Origin: Marinomonas hwangdonensis
GTDB taxonomy: Bacteria; Pseudomonadota; Gammaproteobacteria; Pseudomonadales; Marinomonadaceae
Direction: 5' to 3'
Length of the DNA stretch: 64,000 nt
Assembly (NCBI RefSeq): GCF_003721245.1
Contig: NZ_RIZG01000008.1
Coordinates: forward strand, 1-64,000
Of the stretch, positions 1 to 12,403 are shown piece after piece; the first letter of the stretch is position 1; the number at the start of each line of letters is the position of its first letter. The notes beneath the pieces are model-generated. The model ran no database searches. It was not told the DNA's origin and was given only the letters and a program-made list of their open reading frames with translations. The translations under genes and the position numbers were made by a program.

Positions 1-39
1 AGCGCGCATCGGCGACCAAGGGGAGAGTCCTATCCAAGA

Positions 40-969
40 TCAAAATTTAGGAAGTGTTTTTGCTTCTTCTTTTAACCATGATCTAAGATGTTTTATGGCA
101 ATTTCGTTTTTTCGGCTTTCTTTGTGTACAAGATAAAAGTAATCCCCCGTTTTAAACCCACTACAGGGCAGCCTGACGAGGACGTTATCTTTTTCGTTCA
201 TCATGTAGTCGTTTACAAGGGCGATCCCCAGTGAGTGTTTAGCGGCTTCATACGCGAGCATTAGGTGACTAAAACGATGGAACTGAACCGATGCAGGTAT
301 GGGGATTTTTAGCTGGGCAAACCAGCGCCTCCAATCCTCCGTATGGCGATCATAAATACTGTATGCGGTGATAAGTGAAAATTGCGAAAGTAGGCTTGGT
401 TCGCGATAGAGCTTTTCGAATAATTCTTCTTCTGTTGCTGTATTTAAACGATTTTTTATTATTTCGTAATACTGATGACTGCAAACAGGGAAAAGCTCCT
501 CTTCGTAAAGGGACTCAAAAGAGAAGCCTCTTTTGTCTTTTTCAACCGTTATAAAAAAATCGGCAGTACGATCGGAAAGTTCTGGGGATCCGTGGCTCAT
601 TTCAATGCTAAGTTCGAGGTTTGGATGGAGTCGCTTGAGGTCTGGCAGCCTAGGAATTAACCAGTATACGGCGAAAGAACTGTAGACCGCTAAACGGATG
701 TGGGTGGTTGGTTGTCCTTTTAGTCGGTTTGTGGCTTCTGTTATTTGCAGAAGCGAGCTGCTGATGGCGTCTAGATATTGTCGACCTTCTTTGGTCAATT
801 CAAGGTTACGACCTTGGCGGTGAAAAAGGCTTTCTCCCAGATAATTTTCTAAAGTCCTGATCTGGTGAGATACAGCGCTCTGGCTGACGTTCAGCTCAAT
901 AGCGGCTAATGAAAAACTATTTAAACGAGCGACAGATTCAAATACGGGCAGTGTCTTAAGTGGGGTCAT
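40..969 (-). CDS. LysR family transcriptional regulator
   Basis: The 309-residue protein has the usual LysR size and order: an N-terminal winged helix-turn-helix (about residues 1-62, including the SQSAVSHQIRTLE recognition helix region) followed by a substrate-binding-like effector domain (about 88-295). Such proteins bind DNA as tetramers and respond to a small-molecule co-inducer. It is read divergently from the DMT exporter gene starting at 1078, with about 108 bases between the starts, so it probably controls that exporter and itself. The inducer cannot be told from sequence. The N-terminus resembles the GcvA/AmpR-like branch (MTPLKTLPVFESVARLNSFS). Family assignment is secure; the target is inferred. 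Confidence 0.93.
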   Translation of the reverse strand: MTPLKTLPVFESVARLNSFSLAAIELNVSQSAVSHQIRTLENYLGESLFHRQGRNLELTKEGRQYLDAISSSLLQITEATNRLKGQPTTHIRLAVYSSFAVYWLIPRLPDLKRLHPNLELSIEMSHGSPELSDRTADFFITVEKDKRGFSFESLYEEELFPVCSHQYYEIIKNRLNTATEEELFEKLYREPSLLSQFSLITAYSIYDRHTEDWRRWFAQLKIPIPASVQFHRFSHLMLAYEAAKHSLGIALVNDYMMNEKDNVLVRLPCSGFKTGDYFYLVHKESRKNEIAIKHLRSWLKEEAKTLPKF

Positions 970-1077
970 ATTTATTATCTATTTTTCTAATACTAAGTCT
1001 AAATATATCATTTTATCTAATGTTAGTGGCGGTTTAGAATCACGCCATAATAAGCTTTCTATAAAAAGGAGAATGAT

Positions 1078-1971
1078 GTGTCAGGACGTACCGTTACTAG
1101 TGCGATCTTTGTTTTGGTGCTTGGCAGTTTTTTTGCCACCTTGTGTGACACCTTTATAAAAATGGCGGGTTCTGATGTGGCGATATTTCAGCTCACTTTC
1201 TTGCGCGCGGTGTTTATGTGTCTTTTCCTGTTACCGATTATCGCTGTCAGGTATCGCCGGTATGCCCGTAACGATTTTTCGTTGGGTTTAAAGCTTCATT
1301 TTATTCGAGGCAATATGTGGGTGTTAGCCGCGGTATTGCTGGTGTTGTCCTTGGCTGAGTTGTCGTTAGCAACGGCAAATGCGGTGTTTTATACTGCCCC
1401 TATTTTTATTATGCTATTGGGCGCATTTTTCTATAAAGAGCGCTTAACCATAGATGTAATTTTGGCTGCTGTTTTTGGTTTCATTGGGATTCTAGTGATT
1501 TTACGCCCAACTGAGGTGAGCGCGGGGATGATAAGCGCTATTTTGTTTGCGGTTGTTCTCGCCACGAATAGTCTTTTAATTAAAAAACTGCCCCAGCAAC
1601 AAGATATGCTGTATGGATTATTGGTCACTCAAGTTTTTGCATTGCCCGTTGCGGCTGGACTGGCTTTTTGGGAAGGTGCAGCATTTCAATTTGAGGTGGT
1701 ATTGTTTGCTGCGCTTTCTTCCATTTGTTCTATTTTGTACAGCCTGTCTTGCCTTATTGGTTACCGTTATGTGGCTTCAAGCCAGGTAACCAGTGCTGAG
1801 TATTCAGGTCTTATTTTTGCGTTTCTTATTGGGTGGTGGGTGTTTGGTGAAACACCGGATATGGGCTTATTTATTGGCTCGCTTTTTGTAATATTGCCAT
1901 TACTCTATTTGAGTCACAGAGACATTCGTCGTTTGAAGAAGCAGCAACTTATGTCTAACACTCGCTCTAAT

Positions 1972-1986
<15 letters not shown>
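1078..1986 (+). CDS. DMT/EamA family inner-membrane transporter
   Basis: A 302-residue hydrophobic protein with about ten predicted membrane segments in two EamA repeats, typical of drug/metabolite exporters. The start is GTG at 1078, supported by an AAAAGGAGAA ribosome site just upstream; the ATGs at 1073 and 1076 are out of frame. It lies divergent from a LysR regulator, a common arrangement for metabolite efflux genes. The last bases overlap the end of the convergent tetR gene by 15 bases, so no separate terminator fits between them. The substrate is unknown; amino acids, nucleosides or small organics are all possible for the family. Confidence 0.9.
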
Positions 1987-4722
<2,736 letters not shown>

Positions 4723-4778
4723 GATTGGTAAAATCCATCAGGTTTTGATTTCACACATCGATTAAGGCAATGGTTGTT

Positions 4779-4828
4779 GGTATAAAGCGTGTTAATAATA
4801 GTGGCGCTTTATACCGGCTTTGCTTTTT
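4779..4828. terminator. Bidirectional terminator between fadH and the 4844 gene
   Basis: An 11-base perfect stem, GGTATAAAGCG (4779-4789) with CGCTTTATACC (4805-4815), followed by a T-rich tract at 4824-4828, sits between two convergent genes. Confidence 0.7.
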
Positions 4829-4843
4829 AATTTAAGTGATGCT

Positions 4844-5383
4844 TTAGAGTTGCGGTGGAGTATCATTTGGCTCACCTGTTTTGAGCAATTTCAACAAGTC
4901 TTCTCTTTTCATGCTGCCTTTAAGGGCCAGATCGAGTTGATATTGGTACTCATTATTCCAATCGGTGGTTCTTGGGATAAGGGCTGAAAAATCACCAATC
5001 GCGGACTTCATGACTTTTAAGTACGCCTGAATGTTTTGTTCCTGATCAATTAAAATATTTTTTAGAGCCGTGGCACTGCTGTGCCTTAAATACAGCTTTA
5101 ATGTCTCATTTTGTTCTTCAATGGCGTTTATTTTCATTTCTTGTTGCTTAAGGCTTTCTTGAAGACTGGTTAGAAGCTGCTCTTGCTGAGCAAGTTGATC
5201 GTTAGAAGGCGTGCTCTCTTTTGGTGACAATAAAAAAAATGCGACACCGGTAGACGCAGAAACGCTGAGTAAAAAAACAACGAACGCCGTAATAAACAGT
5301 GCTTTGTTGTTTTTTTTAGGTGCGAGTTCGTCCGCAGGTTTTTCATCGTCCACTTTTTTGTCTTTTGTGGGTTTCGTTGCCAT
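4844..5383 (-). CDS. Hypothetical single-pass membrane protein with coiled coil
   Basis: A 179-residue protein of unknown function. A short Lys-rich cytoplasmic N-terminus (about 1-27) precedes one membrane helix (about 28-52, ALFITAFVVFLLSV...) and then a Gln/Glu-rich coiled coil (about 62-98). The C-terminal part is soluble and presumably periplasmic, with no catalytic motif visible. The start ATG at 5383 has an AGAGAG ribosome site. It is convergent with fadH and divergent from iscR. The shape resembles small membrane-anchored scaffolding proteins, but no family could be named. Confidence 0.75.
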   Translation of the reverse strand: MATKPTKDKKVDDEKPADELAPKKNNKALFITAFVVFLLSVSASTGVAFFLLSPKESTPSNDQLAQQEQLLTSLQESLKQQEMKINAIEEQNETLKLYLRHSSATALKNILIDQEQNIQAYLKVMKSAIGDFSALIPRTTDWNNEYQYQLDLALKGSMKREDLLKLLKTGEPNDTPPQL

Positions 5384-5558
5384 TTTGTTTCTCTCTTTAT
5401 TGTGCGCCTAATCATCAGTGTGCTGATTTATGATAGAAGAACAAGCTTTTTAAGCCAATATACTGAGCTATGTTGTAAAATCTGATATCGAATGTCGGTC
5501 AAACGTTTAGTTTTCGTTGCTCAACCCTTAAAATACAAAAGTTTGTCGTGTTGATACA

Positions 5559-5617
5559 ATAACCTACTAAAATAGTCAGGTAAATACTTGATAAAAACAG
5601 TAGGTTTTGTGTACTAT
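5559..5617 (+). promoter_or_regulatory. iscR promoter with two tandem type 1 IscR boxes
   Basis: Two 25-base sites resembling the E. coli type 1 IscR box lie head to tail: 5559-5583 (close match, core CCTACTAAAATAGTCAGG) and 5584-5608 (weaker, core TTGATAAAAACAGTAGG). A -35 TTGATA (5588-5593) and -10 TACTAT (5612-5617), 18 bases apart, put the second box over the promoter. This predicts autorepression of the suf operon by the cluster-loaded form of IscR, as in E. coli iscRSUA. The sites are read by eye against the known consensus. Confidence 0.75.
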
Positions 5618-5651
5618 TTACCCCTACAGATTAATACTAATTGGATAGTTT

Positions 5652-6140
5652 ATGCGCCTGACAACAAAAGGTCGTTATGCCGTAACCGCCATGCTCGATC
5701 TAGCGTTACATTCAGACCGAGGGCCGGTGTCTTTATCTGATATTTCGAATCGACAGGGAATATCTTTATCTTATCTTGAACAATTGTTCTCTAAGTTACG
5801 TAAGAAGTCATTAGTAAACAGTGTTAGAGGCCCTGGCGGAGGTTACCGTCTGAGCCGTTTGCGGAGTGATATTTTTGTTGCTCAGATTGTAGATGCTGTT
5901 AATGAGTCTGTTGATGCGACGGGTTGTAAAGGGCGAAGTGACTGCCAAAGTGGGCATACTTGTTTGACCCATCACTTGTGGTGTGATTTGAGTGATCAGA
6001 TACATGATTTTTTAAACAAAATCAGTCTTGATGAGTTGGTTCGCCGAAATGATGTGCGACAAGTTGCAGAGCGACAAGATCTCGAAAGCCGACAATGGTC
6101 TTTAAACAGCAGTAAAATTAATGCTGCCGTAGTGGATTAA
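5652..6140 (+). CDS. iscR: Fe-S cluster regulator IscR (Rrf2 family)
   Basis: IscR senses Fe-S status through a 2Fe-2S cluster and represses its own operon when loaded. The 162-residue protein starts with the typical [11 protein letters not shown], has a winged helix-turn-helix (about 1-65) and keeps all cluster ligands: Cys92, Cys98, Cys104 and His107, at the same positions as in E. coli. It is the first gene of a run that continues with suf genes rather than iscSUA. The two IscR boxes upstream support autoregulation. The C-terminal tail (about 140-162) is variable. Confidence 0.96.
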   Translation: MRLTTKGRYAVTAMLDLALHSDRGPVSLSDISNRQGISLSYLEQLFSKLRKKSLVNSVRGPGGGYRLSRLRSDIFVAQIVDAVNESVDATGCKGRSDCQSGHTCLTHHLWCDLSDQIHDFLNKISLDELVRRNDVRQVAERQDLESRQWSLNSSKINAAVVD

Positions 6141-6212
6141 GTAGAGAATAAAATAGCTGAGATAAGCACTGTAAGGCATTGTGTTTATCCACCATAAAAA
6201 GTGAGTGTGTAT

Positions 6213-7649
6213 ATGACTGAGCAGATTGATAAGGCGCTGGCGCGGGAGTATGAAGCGGGTTTTGTGTCTGATATAGAGTCAGAAACGTTTGAACCTGGAT
6301 TGAATGAAAACATTATTCAACGTATTTCTGCAATGAAAGGCGAGCCTGAGTGGATGCTTGAATGGCGTCTAAGTGCTTTTCGTGAATGGTTAGCAATGGA
6401 AGAGCCTGAATGGGCCCTTGTGGATTACGCTAAGATAGATTTCCAGTCTATTTCCTATTATTCAGCGCCTAAAAGTATGAAGGATAAACCCAAGTCCTTG
6501 GATGAAGTTGACCCTGAGTTGCTGCGGACTTACGAAAAGCTTGGTATTCCTTTAATAGAACAACAAATGCTGGCTGGTATCGCTGTTGATGCGGTATTTG
6601 ATTCGGTTTCTGTTGTTACGACTTTTCGTGAAAAACTGGAAGAAGCTGGGGTGATTTTTTGCCCGATTTCAGAAGCCGTTCATAAGTATCCTGATCTAGT
6701 TAAAAAATACATCGGTAGCGTTGTTCCTAAAAAAGACAACTATTACGCGGCGTTGAACTGTGCCGTATTTACGGATGGTTCTTTTGTTTACATCCCTAAA
6801 GGCACTCGCTGCCCTATGGAGTTGTCGACTTATTTCCGTATCAATGAACAAAATACAGGCCAATTCGAGCGTACCTTGATTATCGCGGATGAAGGGAGCC
6901 ACGTGAGTTATCTGGAAGGTTGTACGGCGCCACAACGTGATGAAAATCAGCTGCATGCGGCGGTAGTAGAGCTCGTTGCCCTAGATAACGCTGAGATTAA
7001 ATACTCAACGGTGCAAAACTGGTATCCAGGCGATGAGAACGGTAAAGGTGGTATTTACAACTTTGTCACCAAGCGTGGTATTTGTCATACCAACGCGAAG
7101 ATTTCTTGGACGCAAGTCGAGACTGGTTCTTCGGTCACTTGGAAGTATCCAAGCTGCATTTTGAAAGGCGATAACAGTGTAGGCGAGTTCTACTCAGTTG
7201 CTTTGACGCGTGGTCGTCAGCAAGCCGACACCGGGACCAAGATGATTCATATCGGCAAAAATACCAAGTCTACCATTATCTCCAAAGGTATTTCGGCAGG
7301 AAGAAGTAACAACAGTTACCGTGGACTTGTTCGTATGAACCCAGGTGCCGAAGGTGCGCGTAATTTTACCCAGTGTGACTCTCTGTTGATTGGTGATCAG
7401 TGTGGCGCGCACACTTTCCCTTACGTGGAAAGTCGTAACCCATCAGCCATTATTGAGCATGAAGCGACGACCTCTAAAGTCAGTGATGAACAGATGTTCT
7501 TGTGCCGTCAGCGTGGCCTGGACCCTGAAAAAGCCGTCTCTATGATTGTGAATGGCTTCTGTAAGGAAGTATTCAAAGAATTACCAATGGAATTTGCCGT
7601 TGAAGCGGGCAAGTTACTAGAAATAAGCCTTGAAGGCTCAGTAGGTTAA
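6213..7649 (+). CDS. sufB: Fe-S cluster scaffold protein SufB
   Basis: SufB is the scaffold of the SufBC2D complex on which Fe-S clusters are built. The ATG at 6213 gives 478 residues; a GTG twelve bases upstream would add MSVY and is less likely. The conserved core is intact, including the [11 protein letters not shown] segment whose Cys corresponds to the essential Cys405 of E. coli, and the following [19 protein letters not shown] region. It is followed by sufC after 13 bases and lies in one operon with iscR, sufC, sufD, sufS, sufA and sufT. Confidence 0.97.
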   Translation: MTEQIDKALAREYEAGFVSDIESETFEPGLNENIIQRISAMKGEPEWMLEWRLSAFREWLAMEEPEWALVDYAKIDFQSISYYSAPKSMKDKPKSLDEVDPELLRTYEKLGIPLIEQQMLAGIAVDAVFDSVSVVTTFREKLEEAGVIFCPISEAVHKYPDLVKKYIGSVVPKKDNYYAALNCAVFTDGSFVYIPKGTRCPMELSTYFRINEQNTGQFERTLIIADEGSHVSYLEGCTAPQRDENQLHAAVVELVALDNAEIKYSTVQNWYPGDENGKGGIYNFVTKRGICHTNAKISWTQVETGSSVTWKYPSCILKGDNSVGEFYSVALTRGRQQADTGTKMIHIGKNTKSTIISKGISAGRSNNSYRGLVRMNPGAEGARNFTQCDSLLIGDQCGAHTFPYVESRNPSAIIEHEATTSKVSDEQMFLCRQRGLDPEKAVSMIVNGFCKEVFKELPMEFAVEAGKLLEISLEGSVG

Positions 7650-7662
7650 GGAATTATTAAAG

Positions 7663-8448
7663 ATGTCGAACACGAAAAGTTTGTTGACGATAAAAGATTT
7701 GTACGCCAGCGTTGAAGAAAAACAGATCATCAAAGGGTTGGATTTAGACATCAAACCGGGTGAAGTGCACGCGATCATGGGACCAAACGGTGCCGGTAAA
7801 AGTACCCTTGGCTATGTTTTGTCTGGTCGTGATGGTTACAGTGTAGACAGTGGTAGTGTGACGCTTGATGGCGAAGATTTACTGGAAATGGAAACCGAAG
7901 ACCGTGCTCGCGCAGGGTTGTTCTTGGCGTTCCAATACCCAGTCGAAATTCCCGGTGTTAGCAACTTAGAATTTCTAAAAGCGTCGGTTGATGCACAGCG
8001 TCAAGCCCGTGGTGAAGACGCCATTACCTCTGCGGATTTCTTGAAAGAAGCGAAAGCAGCGTGTAAGCAAGTTAACTTGCCAGTGGCTTTCTTGAAGCGT
8101 GGTGTTAACGAAGGTTTCTCCGGTGGCGAGAAAAAACGTAATGAGCTAATGCAGATGCTGTTGCTGAAACCAAAGCTTTGCATTCTAGATGAAACCGATT
8201 CTGGTTTGGATATTGACGCTTTGCAGATAGTGGCAGAGGGTGTGAATAGCCAACGTTCCGCAGATCGCAGTTTTATTGTTGTGACCCATTATCAACGTCT
8301 TTTGGATTACATTAAGCCTGACTTTGTGCATGTATTGTCTGACGGTAAAATTGTTAAGAGTGGTGATGCTTCCCTTGCGCTTGAGTTAGAAGCTCAAGGT
8401 TATGCTTGGTTGCAAAAAGAGCCAGTTGAAGACGAACTTGAGGGGTAA
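7663..8448 (+). CDS. sufC: Fe-S assembly ATPase SufC
   Basis: The ABC-type ATPase that drives conformational change in the SufBCD scaffold. The 261 residues show Walker A GPNGAGKST (about 40-48), the signature FSGGEKKRNE (about 151-160) in the SufC form, and Walker B LCILDETDSGLD (about 172-183). There is no membrane partner, as expected for a cytosolic SUF protein. It starts 13 bases after sufB and ends three bases before sufD, so it is clearly co-translated with both. Confidence 0.97.
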   Translation: MSNTKSLLTIKDLYASVEEKQIIKGLDLDIKPGEVHAIMGPNGAGKSTLGYVLSGRDGYSVDSGSVTLDGEDLLEMETEDRARAGLFLAFQYPVEIPGVSNLEFLKASVDAQRQARGEDAITSADFLKEAKAACKQVNLPVAFLKRGVNEGFSGGEKKRNELMQMLLLKPKLCILDETDSGLDIDALQIVAEGVNSQRSADRSFIVVTHYQRLLDYIKPDFVHVLSDGKIVKSGDASLALELEAQGYAWLQKEPVEDELEG

Positions 8449-8451
8449 CGC

Positions 8452-9711
8452 ATGAGTGAATGGTTAGAAAGCGCCATTGCTCGAGCGCAAGGTATCAATG
8501 ACTGGCTTGCGCCAAAGCGAGCTCACGCACTGGAACTTTTAGCAAATACTAAGTGGCCAACGCGTAAAACGGAAGCGTGGCGTTATACGCCTTTGCGCCC
8601 TGTAGAGCGTACGCAAGCAAAAGTCATTACCGATAAAGTTGAGTTGCTTCCGGTTGCCATTGCGGGTTTATCTGCGATTGAATTGGTCTTTGTGAATGGT
8701 CAGTTTGACCAAACGCAATTGACGAAAACCTTGCCTGAAGGTGTGTCCATTTCCTTGGGTAGTGATTTAGATACGGCGCAACAAACAGAAGCACTACATA
8801 CATTTTCGACTATTAAGCCAGAGCGTCACATTTTCGGTTTGGTTAACGACGCACTAGCACAGGATGTCGTGGTGGTGACGGTGGCGGAAGGGGTTGAGGT
8901 TACTCAGCCGATTCGTATTAGCTCTTTGTTGAGTCAAGGCGCGGAATCACATACTCGTGTGCAAGTTACTTTGGCAGCGGGCTCGCGATTAACCGTGATT
9001 GAAGATGTCCAAGCCCAGGGCGATAGTTTTAATACCGCGTTTGTTGAATACAAGGTCGCTGCGAATGCTAGTCTAGAACATTATCGCTTTGCTCTACAGA
9101 CAGGCAGTAATGTTTCCATTGGTGGTAGCCATTTTAGCTTGCATGACCACGCTAAAATGCACAGTACCCTGGTGGGTTTTGGTAGTGAGCTGTCTCGTTT
9201 AGACACAGACATTATTCATGCGGGTGAGTTTGCAGATGCCAAGCTTAATGCCATGTATTTGTTAGATGGAAAAGAGCTGTTTGATCTGCATGCGACGGTT
9301 GAGCACGCCATGCCCAATGGCAAAACTGAAGAGAATGTGCGTTGTATCGTAGCGGATCGTTCTCGCGCTATTTTTAATGGTCGTATTCATATTCACCGTG
9401 ATGCACAGAAAACTTTGGCAGAGCTAAATAACCGCAACTTGCTGTTATCCGATAAAGCTGAGATTAATACTAAGCCAGAGTTAGAAATATACGCTGACGA
9501 TGTGAAATGTGCTCATGGGGCAACCGTAGCTCAGATTGATAAACAAGCTTTGTATTATTTGCAGACTCGCGGTGTAAGCCGCTCGAAGGCGCAAGTGATG
9601 CTCAACTTTGGTTTTATTAATGAGTTGATTGATTTAATGCCAAATGCGGCGTTGGCGGAGTGGATTCGTCCTATTATCCGTGAACGATTTGCGCAAATGG
9701 AAGTGAAGTAA
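8452..9711 (+). CDS. sufD: Fe-S assembly protein SufD
   Basis: SufD is the SufB paralogue that completes the SufBC2D scaffold and is needed for iron entry. The 419-residue protein has the variable N-terminal helical part (about 1-110), a right-handed beta-helix core and a C-terminal helical segment. The conserved KCAHGAT motif (about 352) carries the His implicated in scaffold function in E. coli SufD. It starts three bases after sufC and is followed by sufS after 11 bases. Confidence 0.95.
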   Translation: MSEWLESAIARAQGINDWLAPKRAHALELLANTKWPTRKTEAWRYTPLRPVERTQAKVITDKVELLPVAIAGLSAIELVFVNGQFDQTQLTKTLPEGVSISLGSDLDTAQQTEALHTFSTIKPERHIFGLVNDALAQDVVVVTVAEGVEVTQPIRISSLLSQGAESHTRVQVTLAAGSRLTVIEDVQAQGDSFNTAFVEYKVAANASLEHYRFALQTGSNVSIGGSHFSLHDHAKMHSTLVGFGSELSRLDTDIIHAGEFADAKLNAMYLLDGKELFDLHATVEHAMPNGKTEENVRCIVADRSRAIFNGRIHIHRDAQKTLAELNNRNLLLSDKAEINTKPELEIYADDVKCAHGATVAQIDKQALYYLQTRGVSRSKAQVMLNFGFINELIDLMPNAALAEWIRPIIRERFAQMEVK

Positions 9712-9722
9712 GCGAGAATCGA

Positions 9723-10940
9723 ATGAATTTTGATGTGGCTGCTATACGTGATCAATTTCCGATTTTAAAGCGAGAAATTGATGGAAAACCATTGGTCTAT
9801 CTTGATAACGCAGCGACAACACAAAAGCCGCAATGCGTGATTGATGCATTAGTGAATTATTACAGCACTTGCAATTCCAACGTACACCGAGGTGCCCACC
9901 GTCTTGCGGATGAAGCGACGGGGCGTTTTGAAGCGGCCCGAGATATTGTCAAAGACTTTATTAATGCTTCAAAGCGTGAGGAAGTGATTTGGACGACTGG
10001 CACCACGGAAGGCATCAACATAGTAGCGAATGGATTAGGTCAGCTATTGTCCACTGGTGATGAGGTGATCACAACGGGCATGGAGCACCATGCCAATCTC
10101 GTGACTTGGCAGCAAGCGTGTAAGGCGTCAGGCGCTATCTTAAGAACGGTTCCTGTTACCGATGAGGGGGAACTCGATCAAGTGGCTTATGAGTCCATGC
10201 TCAATGAGCGGACACGTTTTGTCGCATTAACTCAGGTTTCCAATGCACTAGGTACAGTGAACCCAGTGAAAGCCATGACAGCAAAAGCAAAAGCGGTGGG
10301 GGCCCGGGTTTTAGTGGATGGTGCTCAAGGTGCTGCCCATGGCTGGGCCAATGTGCAAGATATTGGTTGTGACTTTTATGTTTTCTCAGGCCATAAGCTG
10401 TATGGACCAATGGGAATCGGCATACTATGGGGCAGAGAATCTGTCTTAGAAAACTGGCCGGTATGGCGCACTGGTGGCGAGATGATTGCGTCTGTGACCT
10501 TGCAAGACGCGACGTGGAACGTACTGCCTTATCGTTTCGAGGCAGGTACTCCTAACGTGGCAGATGCTATCGCACTGGGTGAAGCGATTCGTTGGTTTAC
10601 TTCACTTGACCAAGATGCAGTCATGGCTCATGAAAAAGCCTTACTTGATCATGCCACTGCATTGGCAGAACAGTTTGAGGGGCTAACTATTGTTGGTACC
10701 GCCAAAAATAAAATAGGGGTTCTGAGTTTTATATTAGACCATGGTCATCCAGCGGATATTGGTTTTTTGCTAGATCGTCAGGGCATTGCAGTACGTACAG
10801 GGGATCATTGTGCGCAGCCGTTAATGGCGCGTTTTAATGTGCCAGGTACCGCTCGCGCCTCTTTTGCTCTTTATAATACACTTGAAGAAGTTGATGCTTT
10901 GTTTGTCGCGCTGAAGAAAGTGCGAACAATGCTGGCTTAG
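9723..10940 (+). CDS. sufS: Cysteine desulfurase SufS (group II)
   Basis: A PLP enzyme that takes sulfur from cysteine as a persulfide and passes it to SufE. The 405-residue length and sequence fit SufS: the PLP lysine in SGHKLYGP (about 226), and the active Cys in RTGDHCAQPL (about 363), on the short loop typical of group II enzymes. A SufE partner is encoded at 11943. A second, group I desulfurase lies at 12404, so the locus holds both types. Spacing to sufD is 11 bases and to sufA about 9. Confidence 0.96.
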   Translation: MNFDVAAIRDQFPILKREIDGKPLVYLDNAATTQKPQCVIDALVNYYSTCNSNVHRGAHRLADEATGRFEAARDIVKDFINASKREEVIWTTGTTEGINIVANGLGQLLSTGDEVITTGMEHHANLVTWQQACKASGAILRTVPVTDEGELDQVAYESMLNERTRFVALTQVSNALGTVNPVKAMTAKAKAVGARVLVDGAQGAAHGWANVQDIGCDFYVFSGHKLYGPMGIGILWGRESVLENWPVWRTGGEMIASVTLQDATWNVLPYRFEAGTPNVADAIALGEAIRWFTSLDQDAVMAHEKALLDHATALAEQFEGLTIVGTAKNKIGVLSFILDHGHPADIGFLLDRQGIAVRTGDHCAQPLMARFNVPGTARASFALYNTLEEVDALFVALKKVRTMLA

Positions 10941-10949
10941 GAGATTTTG

Positions 10950-11300
10950 ATGACAGTAACAACGTTTGATCCTGTCTCTAGCGTGTCGTTAACCGCTTCT
11001 GCACAGAAATATTTTGCCTCGAAATTGGTTAAACAACCTGGCAAGTTGATCCGTTTAAGTACAAAAGAAAGTGGATGCACGGGGTTTTCTTATGTATTGG
11101 ACATTGCTGACAGTGCATCAGAAACAGACACGGTTCTCTCTTTTGGCGATGTTACTTTAGCTGTGGACTCACAGTCTATTAGCCTGCTAAATGGCACAGA
11201 GATTGATTTGGTTCGCGAAGGTGTTAACGAAGTAGTGAAGTTTAGAAACCCTAACGTCGTAGCGGAATGTGGCTGCGGTGAAAGCTTTAGTGTGAGTTAA
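10950..11300 (+). CDS. sufA: A-type Fe-S carrier SufA/IscA
   Basis: A small HesB/IscA family carrier that takes clusters from SufBCD to target proteins. The ATG at 10950 is preferred over the TTG directly before it, with TAGGAGA upstream, giving 116 residues. The three conserved cysteines are present: one in SGCTGFSY (Cys43) and two in CGCG (Cys107 and Cys109). Its position in the suf operon supports the SufA role, although the sequence alone cannot separate SufA from IscA or ErpA with certainty. Confidence 0.92.
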   Translation: MTVTTFDPVSSVSLTASAQKYFASKLVKQPGKLIRLSTKESGCTGFSYVLDIADSASETDTVLSFGDVTLAVDSQSISLLNGTEIDLVREGVNEVVKFRNPNVVAECGCGESFSVS

Positions 11301-11304
11301 CTTC

Positions 11305-11835
11305 ATGCAGAAAATGGTAGTGACAAACCGTGCTTGTCCAGCACGACGAGTACCAAGTGGCGAGCCGGTTAGTATTCCAGAAGGTCAGTTTATTACGATC
11401 AACCAGAGCTTAGGTGGCAACTACACGGTCACTTGGCAAGGTAATATGCTGCGCATAGACGGTACCGACGCGGAGGCCATTGGTCAGCAACCAGAGGTCT
11501 TGGATTTTGAAGATCTTGGTACTGGTCAGATCAGTAAGGATCAAGTCTGGCAGGCTTTAGATACCATCTACGATCCAGAGATTCCGATCAGTTTGGTCTC
11601 TTTGGGTTTGGTATACAAGGTAACGCTCGATCAAGACGCCAAGACGGTTTTGATTGATATGACGTTGACCGCGCCGGGTTGCGGAATGGGGCCTGTATTG
11701 GTGGGTGATGTAAAATATCGAGTCGCTAAAGTCCCCAATGTAGATACAGTTAAAGTGGATCTTGTGTTCGATCCGCCGTGGTCTCGTGAAATGATGAGTG
11801 AAGAGGCGCAATTAGAGGCGGGTCTTTTCTTCTAA
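11305..11835 (+). CDS. sufT: SufT, DUF59-containing Fe-S maturation protein
   Basis: A 176-residue protein in the SufT family, auxiliary factors for Fe-S maturation. The first half (about 1-70) is specific to SufT; the second half is the DUF59/MIP18 domain (about 80-170) with DPEIPISLVSLGLVY and the GCGMGPVL loop that holds the conserved Cys. It begins four bases after sufA, so it belongs to the same message. A terminator-like hairpin follows at 11882, separating it from sufE. Confidence 0.9.
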   Translation: MQKMVVTNRACPARRVPSGEPVSIPEGQFITINQSLGGNYTVTWQGNMLRIDGTDAEAIGQQPEVLDFEDLGTGQISKDQVWQALDTIYDPEIPISLVSLGLVYKVTLDQDAKTVLIDMTLTAPGCGMGPVLVGDVKYRVAKVPNVDTVKVDLVFDPPWSREMMSEEAQLEAGLFF

Positions 11836-11881
11836 TTATTCCAGTGGATTTGTAAAATCGAATAGAATAAGAAACGGCCTT

Positions 11882-11910
11882 GGCATCTAGCTAATGCCGT
11901 TTTTATTTTT
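11882..11910 (+). terminator. Intrinsic terminator between sufT and sufE
   Basis: GGCAT (11882-11886) pairs with ATGCC (11894-11898), followed by GTTTTTATTTTT. An alternative pairing uses ACGGC just upstream with GCCGT. It lies inside the cluster and would lower or separate expression of sufE-iscS. Confidence 0.55.
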
Positions 11911-11942
11911 AATAGGCTTATTGACGCGAAAAGAGGGGTTTC

Positions 11943-12368
11943 ATGTCCTTACCGACTACAGAAGACATTATTGACGACCTGTCGTTTTTTGACGATTGGG
12001 AAGATAAATACAAATACATTATTGATTTGGGTAAATCTTTGCCTGCGTTTGATGATGCGTGGCGTACGTCAGAGCGTCTCGTAAAAGGTTGTCAAAGCAG
12101 TGTGTGGATTCAGCCCGGCAGCGAGCAGGATGCGGTGAAAGGGGAGGTGCTTACGTTTGCCGTAGACAGTGACGCCATTATCGTCCGTGGTTTGTTAGGC
12201 GTGGTGATGGCCGCGTTTAACCATAAGACACCGCAAGAGATTTTAGATTTTGATATTTCGGCGTATTTTGAGGCTCTGGATTTGGAGCGTCACCTAAGCC
12301 CGACACGTGGTAATGGTTTGCGCTCTATTGTTAATCGCATTAAGAGTATCGCTCAGGCCGCCGCTTAA
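11943..12368 (+). CDS. sufE: Sulfur acceptor protein SufE
   Basis: SufE accepts the persulfide from SufS and hands it to SufB. The 141-residue size matches E. coli SufE (138), and the active Cys50 is in the expected KGCQSSVW loop. A strong AAGAGGGG ribosome site precedes the ATG. It is separated from sufT by 107 bases containing a terminator-like hairpin, and followed 35 bases later by the iscS-like gene, so these two may be a transcription unit of their own or a low-level read-through tail of suf. Confidence 0.95.
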   Translation: MSLPTTEDIIDDLSFFDDWEDKYKYIIDLGKSLPAFDDAWRTSERLVKGCQSSVWIQPGSEQDAVKGEVLTFAVDSDAIIVRGLLGVVMAAFNHKTPQEILDFDISAYFEALDLERHLSPTRGNGLRSIVNRIKSIAQAAA

Positions 12369-12403
12369 TTGATGATTACTTTGTATTTGATGGAGAGCTT
12401 GTC